Position numbers and translations under genes: made by a program. A DNA stretch of 8,387 nt from an uncultured Ruminococcus sp. (GTDB lineage: Bacteria > Bacillota > Clostridia > Oscillospirales > Ruminococcaceae): assembly GCA_900545285.1 (NCBI GenBank), contig UQYK01000067.1, positions 1 through 8,387 on the forward strand, in the 5' to 3' direction. Position 1 is the stretch's first letter. Each line of letters begins with the position of its first letter. Shown here piece after piece: positions 1-5,884 of this stretch. The notes under the pieces were generated by a model. The model ran no database searches. It was not told the DNA's origin and was given only the letters and a program-made list of their open reading frames with translations.

Positions 1-623
1 GGAGAAATCAGTGTCACATCCGCCCCCATAATATCCGCAATAATCTCCCGGATTACCGGATAATGGGTACAGCCGAGAATCAGGGTATCCACCCCTGCCT
101 TGCGTACCGGCTCCAGATATTCCTCGGCTACAAGGCGTGTCACCGGATTGTGGAAATCTGTATAGCCGTTCTCCACCAGGTGCACAAAAAGCGGACATGC
201 CTGTGCAGTTACAACTGCATCTGGGAGACGGCTGTGAATTGCCTTTTCATAGCTGCCGCTTTTTATAGTGGCCGATGTCCCGATAATACCAATTTTTCCA
301 TTCCGGGTAGCAACACAAGCCGTTTCCGCAGCCGGAAGCACCACGCCGGTAAACGGCAAATCCGTCACAAACGGACTGTCCCCTACTACGGAGCTTACCG
401 TTCCGCATGCGGCGATAATCATTTTTACAGCGTGTTTTTGCAGAAACGCCACGTCTTCCCTGGCATAGCGCAAAATGGTTTCCGGGCTGCGGCTGCCGTA
501 GGGGATTCGTGCGGTGTCCCCGAAATAGATAATATTTTCATGGGGCAGAATCGCATGAAGCTCTTTTACCGTTGTCAATCCGCCCATGCCGGAATCAAAT
601 ACGCCTATCGCATCATTTTTCAT
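1..623 (-). CDS. murI: Glutamate racemase MurI (C-terminus beyond window)
   Basis: Interconverts L- and D-glutamate, supplying cytoplasmic D-Glu for the peptidoglycan stem peptide. Reading down from an ATG at 623, 207 codons are visible; the family is usually about 260-270 aa, so roughly the last fifth lies outside the window. FDSGMGG (residues 9-15) and GDTARIPYG (35-43) are the N-terminal substrate-binding motifs. The two catalytic cysteines sit in AACGTVSS (Cys73) and LGCTHYP (Cys185). The gene follows ddl on the same strand after 110 nt, consistent with a cell-wall operon. The start is not fully settled. The best Shine-Dalgarno (AAGGAG, complement of 655-660) lies 31 nt upstream of the ATG, with a perfect hairpin in between (629-645). 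No ATG, GTG or TTG in frame lies closer to it. The identity is certain; the exact start is moderately so. Confidence 0.95.
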   Translation of the reverse strand, partial: MKNDAIGVFDSGMGGLTTVKELHAILPHENIIYFGDTARIPYGSRSPETILRYAREDVAFLQKHAVKMIIAACGTVSSVVGDSPFVTDLPFTGVVLPAAETACVATRNGKIGIIGTSATIKSGSYEKAIHSRLPDAVVTAQACPLFVHLVENGYTDFHNPVTRLVAEEYLEPVRKAGVDTLILGCTHYPVIREIIADIMGADVTLIS

Positions 624-628
624 GGTTT

Positions 629-645
629 CATTGCCGCCGGCAATG
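629..645 (-). repeat. Perfect inverted repeat just upstream of murI start
   Basis: CATTGCCG and CGGCAATG flank a single central base. In RNA this gives a 7-bp stem with a 3-nt loop. It lies between a good Shine-Dalgarno (655-660) and the murI ATG (621-623). Folding would bring the two closer (about 14 unpaired nt between them) and may set translation efficiency. A DNA-level operator is an alternative. Confidence 0.5.
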
Positions 646-733
646 CCGACAGCTCTCCTTTCGTCCGAACTGAAAGTCAGAACCTGCATTCCTCAAGTGG
701 ATGCAAGCCGTATGGAATCTGTGTGCTTCCTGA

Positions 734-1804
734 TCAGCTGCGGGCAGTATTCTCCATTGCCTGTTCAATCAGTTTATCCACCAGATATTCCTGAGACATG
801 CCCAGATGCTCCATCAGCTTCGGATACATGCTGATATTGGTAAAGCCCGGCAGTGTATTAACTTCATTCAAAATAATGCTGCCGTCCTTTGCCAGGAAGA
901 AGTCTACACGGGACAGGCCCTTGCAGCCCAGCACTGTATAGGCGCGAACTGCTGTTTCCCGGATCCGGTCAGAATCTGCATCCGAAATCCGTGCAGGGAT
1001 ATAGAGCTTGGAAGTGCCGTTTACGTATTTATCATCATAGTCATAGAAATCCGCAGCCGGTTCAATTTCTCCCACATAGGAAGCAATCGGTGCATCATAA
1101 CCGAATACAGCAACCTCAAGTTCTCGTCCGTCAATAAATTCCTCAATGATTACCTTTTCATCATGTGTAAAGGCAATCTGAATAGCGTCCTTCAGAGATT
1201 CCAGATCGGTAGCCTTGTTTACGCCGACCGATGAACCGGCATTCGCCGGCTTTACAAACAGCGGGAATCCCAGAGTTTCTGCAATTGCAATGCACTTTTC
1301 ATCCAGCTTATTGATTTCGCGCTGATAGATGCAGGCCCATTTTGCCGTCTGGATTCCGTTGTAATCCAAAACCGTGTGGGTCAGTCCCTTATCCATGCAG
1401 ACTGCGCTGCTCAGGACACCGCATCCCACATAAGGAATCCGTGCCATTTCAAAGATGCCCTGAATCCGGCCGTCCTCTCCGTTTCTGCCGTGGAGTACCG
1501 GAAAGATCACGTCTACTTTTTTAATGTATGTTTCTCCGTTTTCAATTGTCACAACGCCGCCGTGGAGCGGATCCGGTGACAATATCGCTGCACAGCAGTC
1601 CGGATTCTGTTCCCAGGAACCGTCAGAAATTTCTGAAATATCCCCCGGGAAGTAGAGCCAGCGTCCCTTCTTTGTGATGCCGATGCAGAGCACCTCATAC
1701 TTGCTCTTGGGAATACTGCGGATTACGTTTTCTGCCGACAGCAGAGAAACATCGTGCTCACTGGAAACGCCGCCAAAAATAACGGCAACTCTGGTCTTTG
1801 CCAT
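734..1804 (-). CDS. ddl: D-alanine--D-alanine ligase
   Basis: ATP-grasp ligase that joins two D-alanines for the terminus of the peptidoglycan pentapeptide in the cytoplasm. It is 356 aa, normal for the longer Ddl/VanA family form. GGVSSEHDVS (11-20) holds the N-terminal Glu16 that binds the first D-Ala. HGRNGEDGRIQG (105-116) is the family signature, and GSSVGV (190-195) is the serine-containing loop. The omega loop reads DYDDKY with Tyr260, the residue associated with D-Ala-D-Ala ligases rather than the His or Phe of D-lactate-specific types. LSRVDFF (297-303) and NEVNTLPGFT (313-322) complete the Mg-ATP site. The ATG at 1804 follows an AAAGGAAG ribosome binding site at good spacing. Two candidate promoters lie upstream, and murI follows on the same strand. 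From the omega loop I infer ordinary Ddl specificity, not a vancomycin-resistance ligase. Confidence 0.97.
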   Translation of the reverse strand: MAKTRVAVIFGGVSSEHDVSLLSAENVIRSIPKSKYEVLCIGITKKGRWLYFPGDISEISDGSWEQNPDCCAAILSPDPLHGGVVTIENGETYIKKVDVIFPVLHGRNGEDGRIQGIFEMARIPYVGCGVLSSAVCMDKGLTHTVLDYNGIQTAKWACIYQREINKLDEKCIAIAETLGFPLFVKPANAGSSVGVNKATDLESLKDAIQIAFTHDEKVIIEEFIDGRELEVAVFGYDAPIASYVGEIEPAADFYDYDDKYVNGTSKLYIPARISDADSDRIRETAVRAYTVLGCKGLSRVDFFLAKDGSIILNEVNTLPGFTNISMYPKLMEHLGMSQEYLVDKLIEQAMENTARS

Positions 1805-1887
1805 GTGGATAACTTCCTTTCTACCTATGAATTCCGGTCATGCTGCCGCGATATCAGAGACGAGTTGCTCGCCCTGTCATTGTTTCT

Positions 1888-1917
1888 ATTATATCATCTT
1901 CACATACCGTTTTAGAA
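1888..1917 (-). promoter_or_regulatory. Candidate extended -10 promoter for ddl
   Basis: On the minus strand TGATATAAT gives an extended -10 (TATAAT at the complement of 1888-1893). The -35 is weak (TTCTAA, complement of 1912-1917, spacing 18), as is common with extended -10 promoters. Transcription would start near 1881, about 76 nt before the ddl start codon. Confidence 0.55.
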
Positions 1918-2028
1918 CGGAACCCCCGAAATTATTACGGATTTTCCGCGTCTGCGCTCTCCTGTTTCCATTACAAATGCATATCAAGCTACACACAGTA
2001 TACAAGCGGGCAGACTGCTATAAATTCT

Positions 2029-2057
2029 ATTTTAGCATAATTCACAGGAATCTGCAA
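2029..2057 (-). promoter_or_regulatory. Second candidate promoter for ddl
   Basis: On the minus strand, TTGCAG (complement of 2052-2057) and TAAAAT (complement of 2029-2034) are separated by 17 nt, with TG at the extended -10 position. It would add a leader of about 220 nt ahead of ddl. Whether this or the 1888 promoter is used cannot be told from sequence. Confidence 0.4.
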
Positions 2058-2077
2058 GCTTTTTTTGTAAAAAAAGC
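2058..2077. repeat. A/T-tract inverted repeat
   Basis: GC followed by seven T, two bases, then seven A and GC: a perfect 9-bp inverted repeat. It overlaps the spot just upstream of the distal ddl -35 box. It could bend DNA or act as an UP-type element. It has too little GC in the stem to be a convincing terminator. Confidence 0.5.
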
Positions 2078-2189
2078 AGAAAATCACATTTTTTTCGAAA
2101 GAAGAATGCAGAATGCGAAATCATTTCCGGCAAATTCCATTTCCAAAAAGCTCAATTCTGCACATTTGCAAAAAAATTCGAAAAAAGCC

Positions 2190-2218
2190 TTGACTTTTGG
2201 AAAACAATGTGTTATACT
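2190..2218 (+). promoter_or_regulatory. Sigma-A promoter of rpmG-secE-nusG-rplK-rplA
   Basis: TTGACT (2190-2195), 17-nt spacer, TATACT (2213-2218), with TG one base before the -10. A-runs at about 2170-2187 directly upstream look like an UP element. The start would be near 2225, giving a leader of about 157 nt before rpmG. It is the only strong promoter seen before the rplA terminator, so it probably drives all five genes. Confidence 0.85.
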
Positions 2219-2224
2219 GGTATC

Positions 2225-2251
2225 ACCTCTTCATATGGGGGTTATTTTTTT
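2225..2251 (+). promoter_or_regulatory. 5'-end hairpin with T-run in the rpmG leader
   Basis: ACCTC (2225-2229) can pair with GGGGT (2238-2242), including one G-T pair. TTATTTTTTT follows. The stem begins at the predicted transcript 5' end, so it may stabilise the RNA or cause early pausing. The stem is short and one pair is weak. Confidence 0.3.
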
Positions 2252-2313
2252 GCGTACATTTCGAATGCATGCAGGATAATTTCCATGTGTGATGAGGGAG
2301 GCAAATGATACGG

Positions 2314-2352
2314 CTGCCTGCCGGGGCCGGATACGCCGGATTCAGCAGGCAG
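2314..2352 (+). promoter_or_regulatory. Long hairpin in the rpmG leader
   Basis: CTGCCTGC (2314-2321) and GCAGGCAG (2345-2352) are perfectly complementary over 8 bp. The GC-rich interior holds two CCGG copies that can pair further. The structure ends 16 nt before the rpmG Shine-Dalgarno (AGGAGGTG, from 2369) and is not followed by a T-run, so it is not a terminator. A regulatory or RNA-processing role is inferred; I recognise no known leader class. Confidence 0.5.
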
Positions 2353-2381
2353 AAGAAGTAAACGAGCAGGAGGTGCCGATC

Positions 2382-2531
2382 ATGAGAGTGAAAGTAACAC
2401 TGGCTTGTACAGAATGCAAGCGCCGCAACTATGTTACAAAGAAGAACAAGCGGAACAATCCGGAGCGGATTGAAATGAACAAACACTGCAAGTTCTGCCG
2501 GAAACATACGCTGCACAGAGAAACAAAGTAA
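2382..2531 (+). CDS. rpmG: 50S ribosomal protein L33
   Basis: Small protein of the large ribosomal subunit, 49 aa as is typical. Two cysteine pairs, CTEC (Cys9, Cys12) and CKFC (Cys36, Cys39), form the zinc ribbon of the zinc-binding (C+) version. The body is strongly basic (RRNYVTKKNKRNNPERIE). The ATG at 2382 was chosen over an in-frame ATG at 2289 because AGGAGGTG lies 6-8 nt before it and the product then matches family length. It is the first gene of the unit with secE and nusG, a standard Firmicutes arrangement. Its stop overlaps a possible secE ATG (TAATG). Confidence 0.97.
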   Translation: MRVKVTLACTECKRRNYVTKKNKRNNPERIEMNKHCKFCRKHTLHRETK

Positions 2532-2548
2532 TGGGGGTTCAAAGCGCA

Positions 2549-2860
2549 ATGGCTGATATGGAAAAAAACGCCGAGCAGACAGCTGCTGAAAAAAAGGCGA
2601 AAAAAGCAGCAGCAAAAGCGGACTCCAAACAATCCGGCAGTAAAGAGAAAAAGGAAAAGAAAAAGCTCTTTGCCCGGATTGCCGGCTGGTTTAAGGACCT
2701 GAAGAAGGAATTCAAACGGGTCGTTTGGCCGGATCGCAAAAAGGTACTCAACAACACATTGGTAGTTCTCTGTGTGGTAATTGTTGGTTCTGTTCTGATT
2801 GGTCTGATTGACACCGGACTTTTGAGACTGATGCAATACCTCATGGGACTTTCCAACTAA
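2549..2860 (+). CDS. secE: Preprotein translocase subunit SecE
   Basis: Essential membrane subunit that clamps SecY in the SecYEG protein-conducting channel. From ATG 2549 it has 103 aa. A Lys/Ala-rich cytoplasmic N-terminal tail (about residues 1-45) precedes the amphipathic SecE motif FKDLKKEFKRVVWPDRKKV. One C-terminal membrane span follows (NTLVVLCVVIVGSVLIGLI). This is the short one-span form of Gram-positives with an unusually long charged N-terminus. An ATG at 2531 that overlaps the rpmG stop would add MGVQSA; it has a weaker ribosome binding site. GGGGGT (2533-2538) lies 10 nt before 2549, so I prefer that start, without certainty. It lies between rpmG and nusG as expected. Confidence 0.95.
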   Translation: MADMEKNAEQTAAEKKAKKAAAKADSKQSGSKEKKEKKKLFARIAGWFKDLKKEFKRVVWPDRKKVLNNTLVVLCVVIVGSVLIGLIDTGLLRLMQYLMGLSN

Positions 2861-2894
2861 CAACAAGTGACCAGAGATACAGGGAGGAAAAACT

Positions 2895-3422
2895 ATGTCA
2901 GAAGCAGCAAAATGGTATGTCATTCACACCTATTCCGGCTATGAAAACAAAGTAGCACAGGATATTGAAAAGGTGGTTGAAAACCGGAAGCTTCATGACC
3001 TCATCCTGGAAATTCAGGTCCCCACCGAAAAGGTGACAGAAATCACGGACGGCAAGACAAAGGAAGTGGAACGCAAGACGTTCCCCGGCTATGTTCTGCT
3101 GAAAATGATTTATACAGATGATACCTGGCACGTTGTCAAGAATATCCGCGGTGTAACCGGTTTCGTAGGCCCCGGGTCTGAACCGACTCCCCTTTCGGAG
3201 AAGGAAGTGGCTGCGCTGGGCGTGGATCTGGGTACAAGCGTACAGGTCAATTATGCTGTGGGCGACACAGTCACAATTTCCGGTACGGCAATGGATGGCT
3301 TCAGCGGCATTGTACAGAATATTAATCTGGAGGACGGCACTGTAGATGTCATGATCTCAATGTTCGGCCGTGAAACAGCCGCAACCTTGCAGCTCAACCA
3401 GGTGATCCGTCAAGATGACTAA
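2895..3422 (+). CDS. nusG: Transcription termination/antitermination factor NusG
   Basis: Universal elongation factor that binds the RNA polymerase clamp and couples transcription to pausing, Rho and the ribosome. The length of 175 aa is normal. The NGN domain covers about residues 5-105: WYVIHTYSGYENKVA at 7-21, then the signature FPGYVLLKM and the segment VKNIRGVTGFVG. The C-terminal KOW domain starts at VGDTVTISGTAMDGFSG and ends with LNQVIRQDD. GGGAGG lies 8-9 nt before the ATG. It follows secE by 34 nt and precedes rplK, the classical secE-nusG-rplK-rplA order. Confidence 0.98.
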   Translation: MSEAAKWYVIHTYSGYENKVAQDIEKVVENRKLHDLILEIQVPTEKVTEITDGKTKEVERKTFPGYVLLKMIYTDDTWHVVKNIRGVTGFVGPGSEPTPLSEKEVAALGVDLGTSVQVNYAVGDTVTISGTAMDGFSGIVQNINLEDGTVDVMISMFGRETAATLQLNQVIRQDD

Positions 3423-3429
3423 ATGATTC

Positions 3430-3450
3430 GGAACTGAAACTGTCAGTTCC
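3430..3450 (+). promoter_or_regulatory. Hairpin after nusG
   Basis: GGAACTG (3430-3436) and CAGTTCC (3444-3450) form a perfect 7-bp stem with a 7-nt loop, starting 7 nt after the nusG stop. No T-run follows, so it is not an intrinsic terminator. It abuts the L1-type motif at 3451 and could stack on it or protect the nusG mRNA 3' end. Confidence 0.5.
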
Positions 3451-3494
3451 GGTGGGAGAGACACAGACAGACTTGTGTTCTCGCCATTAACCAC
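3451..3494 (+). promoter_or_regulatory. Probable L1-binding mRNA site upstream of rplK
   Basis: GGTGGGAG (3451-3458) is paired across a hairpin with TTAACCAC (3487-3494). The inner stem joins GAGAG to TTCTC and CACA to TGTG. The GGUGGGAG ... ACCAC framework matches the base of the L1 stalk of 23S rRNA, which ribosomal protein L1 binds. In E. coli L1 represses the rplK-rplA mRNA by binding such a mimic upstream of rplK. The site ends just before the rplK Shine-Dalgarno (GGAGGTG at 3500-3506), the position expected for translational repression. The motif is seen; L1 binding is inferred. Confidence 0.6.
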
Positions 3495-3512
3495 AATATG
3501 GAGGTGTGCAAC

Positions 3513-3938
3513 ATGGCACAGAAGGTTACAGGATATATTAAGCTTCAGATTCCCGCAGGTAAAGCAACACCTGCTCCTCCGGTTGGCCCGGCGCTGGGTC
3601 AGCACGGTGTAAATATTATGGCGTTCACAAAGGAATTCAACGAACGTACCAAGAATGACATCGGTATGATCATTCCGGTTGTTATCACTGTATATGCAGA
3701 CCGTTCGTTCACCTTTATCACAAAGACACCGCCGGCCGCTGTTCTGATCAAGAAGGCTTGCGGAATTGATACCGCTTCCGGCGAACCGAACAAGACAAAG
3801 GTCGCTAACATCACAAAGGAACAGGTACAGAAAATCGCTGAACAGAAGATGCCGGATCTGAATGCTGGTTCTCTGGAAGCAGCAATGAGCATGATCGCTG
3901 GTACTGCCCGTTCGATGGGTATCGTTGTCGTTGACTAA
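3513..3938 (+). CDS. rplK: 50S ribosomal protein L11
   Basis: Binds the GTPase-associated region of 23S rRNA, where elongation factors and the stringent factor RelA act. It is exactly the family length, 141 aa, when started at ATG 3513. GGAGGTG lies 6 nt upstream, and an in-frame ATG at 3498 overlaps that site. The N-terminal domain carries PPVGPALGQHG (22-32), the proline-rich segment targeted by thiopeptides in other species. The C-terminal rRNA-binding domain has ITKEQVQKIAEQKMPDLNA and ends with IAGTARSMGIVV. It is co-transcribed with rplA and preceded by an L1-type control motif. Confidence 0.98.
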   Translation: MAQKVTGYIKLQIPAGKATPAPPVGPALGQHGVNIMAFTKEFNERTKNDIGMIIPVVITVYADRSFTFITKTPPAAVLIKKACGIDTASGEPNKTKVANITKEQVQKIAEQKMPDLNAGSLEAAMSMIAGTARSMGIVVVD

Positions 3939-3952
3939 CGCAGCCGAACGTC

Positions 3953-4008
3953 GGTGGGAGGAAATTTCCGCTAACCGGATCTGCGGATGAGCAATCCGGT
4001 GCTACCAC
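3953..4008 (+). promoter_or_regulatory. Second L1-type mRNA site, upstream of rplA
   Basis: GGTGGGAG recurs at 3953-3960, 14 nt after the rplK stop. It can close in two ways: GGT with ACC at 3974-3976 around a GGAAA/TTTCC stem, or GTGG with CCAC at 4005-4008. The second fold encloses a 7-bp hairpin (ACCGGAT 3974-3980 with ATCCGGT 3994-4000). TACCAC matches the 3' strand of the 23S L1 stalk. The element stops 6 nt before the rplA AGGAGG (4015-4020). The shared GGTGGGAG and closing CCAC with the site at 3451, in both intergenic spaces, argue against chance. Confidence 0.6.
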
Positions 4009-4031
4009 TACACTAGGAGGATTAAAATAAT

Positions 4032-4727
4032 ATGAAACACGGAAAGAAATATAATGACAGCCGCAAGGCTGTAGACAGCACCAAGCAGTATGCTTCTGAA
4101 GAAGCACTGTCTCTGGTTTGCACCAATGCAAAGGCTAAGTTCGATGAGACAATCGAAGCACACATCCGTCTGGGTGTTGACTCTCGTCACGCTGACCAGC
4201 AGGTTCGTGGTGCAGTTGTACTGCCCAACGGTACTGGTAAAAAGGTTCGTGTCTGCGTATTCTGCAAGGAAAACAAGTATGAAGCAGCACAGGCTGCCGG
4301 CGCAGATTATGTAGGCGGTCAGGATCTGGTTGACAAGATCACCAAGGAAAACTGGATGGACTTTGACGTTGTTATCGCTTCTCCGGACATGATGGGTCTG
4401 GTTGGTCGTCTCGGTAAGGTGCTCGGCCCCCGCGGCCTGATGCCGAACCCGAAGGCTGGTACTGTAACTCCGGACGTTGCTAAGGCAATTACCGAAGCAA
4501 AGGCTGGTAAGATTGAATATCGTCTGGACAAGACCAATATCATCCACTGCCCGATCGGAAAAGCTTCCTTTGGTGCAGAAAAGCTGACTCAGAACTTCGA
4601 AACCCTGATGGAAGCAATTGTAAAGGCTAAGCCGTCTGCTGCAAAGGGTACTTATCTGAAGTCCTGCACTGTTACATCCACAATGGGTGTTGGTGTAAGA
4701 GTTTCTACCAATAAGTACGGTGTTTGA
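4032..4727 (+). CDS. rplA: 50S ribosomal protein L1
   Basis: Forms the mobile L1 stalk that helps release E-site tRNA, and in many bacteria represses its own mRNA. It is 231 aa, full length. The N-terminal MKHGKKYNDSRKAVD is typical. The second domain contains LGPRGLMPNPKAGTVTPDV, and the C-terminal half of domain I contains the L1 signature IEYRLDKTNIIHCPIGKASF. It ends with TSTMGVGVRVSTNKYGV. AGGAGG lies 11 nt before the ATG. It is the last gene of its unit: a terminator follows and an unrelated reductase gene separates it from rplJ. Confidence 0.98.
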   Translation: MKHGKKYNDSRKAVDSTKQYASEEALSLVCTNAKAKFDETIEAHIRLGVDSRHADQQVRGAVVLPNGTGKKVRVCVFCKENKYEAAQAAGADYVGGQDLVDKITKENWMDFDVVIASPDMMGLVGRLGKVLGPRGLMPNPKAGTVTPDVAKAITEAKAGKIEYRLDKTNIIHCPIGKASFGAEKLTQNFETLMEAIVKAKPSAAKGTYLKSCTVTSTMGVGVRVSTNKYGV

Positions 4728-4754
4728 TTTCTGATAAACCATCAGTAACGATAG

Positions 4755-4787
4755 AAAGATCTCATGTTTTTGCATGAGGTCTTTTTT
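4755..4787 (+). terminator. Intrinsic terminator after rplA
   Basis: AAAGATCTCATG (4755-4766) pairs with CATGAGGTCTTT (4773-4784), with one G-T pair and a 6-nt loop. The stem runs into six T (4782-4787). It closes the rpmG-to-rplA unit. The A-run on the 5' side is short, so reverse-direction activity would be weak. Confidence 0.88.
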
Positions 4788-4800
4788 CATATCTACCTTC

Positions 4801-4829
4801 TTGACACCTGGCCAAGAACATGCTATACT
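4801..4829 (+). promoter_or_regulatory. Consensus sigma-A promoter of the aldo/keto reductase
   Basis: TTGACA (4801-4806), 17-nt spacer, TATACT (4824-4829) with TG one base before the -10. It lies only 13 nt after the rplA terminator. Transcription would start near 4836, about 30 nt before the ATG. No operator repeat is evident, so expression is probably constitutive and high. Confidence 0.88.
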
Positions 4830-4866
4830 ACAATTAGATTTTATTTTGGAAAGGATGCTGAAAATT

Positions 4867-5868
4867 ATGAATGATTTCCCGAATCCGACGCGTTATGACA
4901 ATATGACATACCGCCGCTGCGGAAATAGCGGTCTAAAACTGCCGCTGCTTTCTCTTGGTCTGTGGCACAACTTTGGCGATACCAATACACTGGAACGCAT
5001 GAACGCCATCTGCCAAACTGCTTTTGATCATGGTATCACTCATTTTGATCTGGCAAATAACTACGGTCCTCCAGCAGGTGCTGCCGAGAAGAATTTTGGA
5101 ATAATTCTAAAAACAACATTTGCAGGACACCGTGATGAACTGATTATCAGCACCAAGGCTGGCTTTGATATGTGGCCGGGCCCTTATGGCGATTGTGGCA
5201 GCCGTAAATATCTGCTGGCAAGTCTGGATCAGAGTCTCCAGCGTCTGGGGCTGGATTATGTGGATATTTTCTACCATCACAGACCGGATCCAAATACACC
5301 GTTGGAAGAAACCATGGGTGCACTGGCACAGGCAGTGCAGAGCGGAAAAGCATTATATGTCGGCCTTTCCAACTATTCCGGTGCAGAAATGGAACGTGCA
5401 GCGACGATTCTGAAAGAACTTCGCTGTCCGTTTATCATCAACCAGAACCGCTATTCCATTTTAGACCGAAACGCAGAAGAAAATGCCATTCTGGAAGCGA
5501 GCGAAGCATTGCAAAAGGGTGTGATTGTCTATAGCCCTCTGGCGCAGGGACTTTTGACAGACCGTTATCTGCACGGCAATATTCCGGCAGATAGCCGCAT
5601 TCGGACAGATGGACGATTTTTAACAGAAAACCAGCTGACACCGGCGCATATTGCTTCCCTGCAAGCATTACAGCAAATCGCGCAGGATCGCGGACAGTCA
5701 CTTGCACAAATGGCACTGTCCTGGATTTTACGCCAGCCCTCTGTAGCCAGTGTTCTGGTAGGGGCTTCGAAACCGGAACAGCTGTTGGATTCTTTAAAAA
5801 TCATGAATTCCACTCCGTTTACAGAGGAAGAACTACAAAAGATCGACCAGATATCAAAGAATTTCTAG
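4867..5868 (+). CDS. Aldo/keto reductase, YghZ/Gpr-like
   Basis: Cytoplasmic NAD(P)H-dependent carbonyl reductase of the (beta/alpha)8 aldo/keto reductase superfamily. The 333-aa product has the catalytic tetrad Asp61 and Tyr66 (FDLANNYGPP), Lys97 (ISTKAG) and His138 (DIFYHHRPD). WPGPYG (103-108), GSRKYLLASLDQSLQRLGLD (111-130) and PLEETMGALAQAVQSGKALY (145-164) closely resemble E. coli YghZ, which reduces L-glyceraldehyde 3-phosphate and methylglyoxal. VGASKPEQL (298-306) is the usual cofactor-binding loop. The substrate here is unproven. I chose ATG 4867 because the promoter (4801-4829) excludes the longer frame from 4774 and GGAAAGG lies upstream. An ATG at 4855 is possible but overlaps that site. 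It stands alone between two ribosomal units and has no clear terminator after it. Confidence 0.93.
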   Translation: MNDFPNPTRYDNMTYRRCGNSGLKLPLLSLGLWHNFGDTNTLERMNAICQTAFDHGITHFDLANNYGPPAGAAEKNFGIILKTTFAGHRDELIISTKAGFDMWPGPYGDCGSRKYLLASLDQSLQRLGLDYVDIFYHHRPDPNTPLEETMGALAQAVQSGKALYVGLSNYSGAEMERAATILKELRCPFIINQNRYSILDRNAEENAILEASEALQKGVIVYSPLAQGLLTDRYLHGNIPADSRIRTDGRFLTENQLTPAHIASLQALQQIAQDRGQSLAQMALSWILRQPSVASVLVGASKPEQLLDSLKIMNSTPFTEEELQKIDQISKNF

Positions 5869-5884
5869 TAATCCGCTTTGAATT

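Larger units (their letters stand above)
1805..2381. other. Divergent ddl/rpmG intergenic region
   Basis: I see no convincing gene in these 577 bp. Minus-strand promoters for ddl lie near 1888 and 2029. A/T-rich sequence with poly-A and poly-T runs occupies about 2055-2190. The rpmG promoter is at 2190-2218. The rest (about 2225-2381) is a transcribed leader with hairpins. Open frames in this stretch lack start sites and recognisable protein content. Confidence 0.7.

Noticed and set aside
63..794. Plus-strand 243-codon frame opposite murI and ddl
   Set aside because: It lies antisense to two genes with intact catalytic motifs, has no Shine-Dalgarno, and its residues match no family.
2289..2381. 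N-terminal extension of L33 from an upstream in-frame ATG
   Set aside because: L33 is about 49-50 aa, and the ATG at 2382 has a far better ribosome binding site.
4774..4866. 31-residue N-terminal extension of the aldo/keto reductase
   Set aside because: It would begin inside the rplA terminator and upstream of the gene's own promoter, so it would not be on the transcript.
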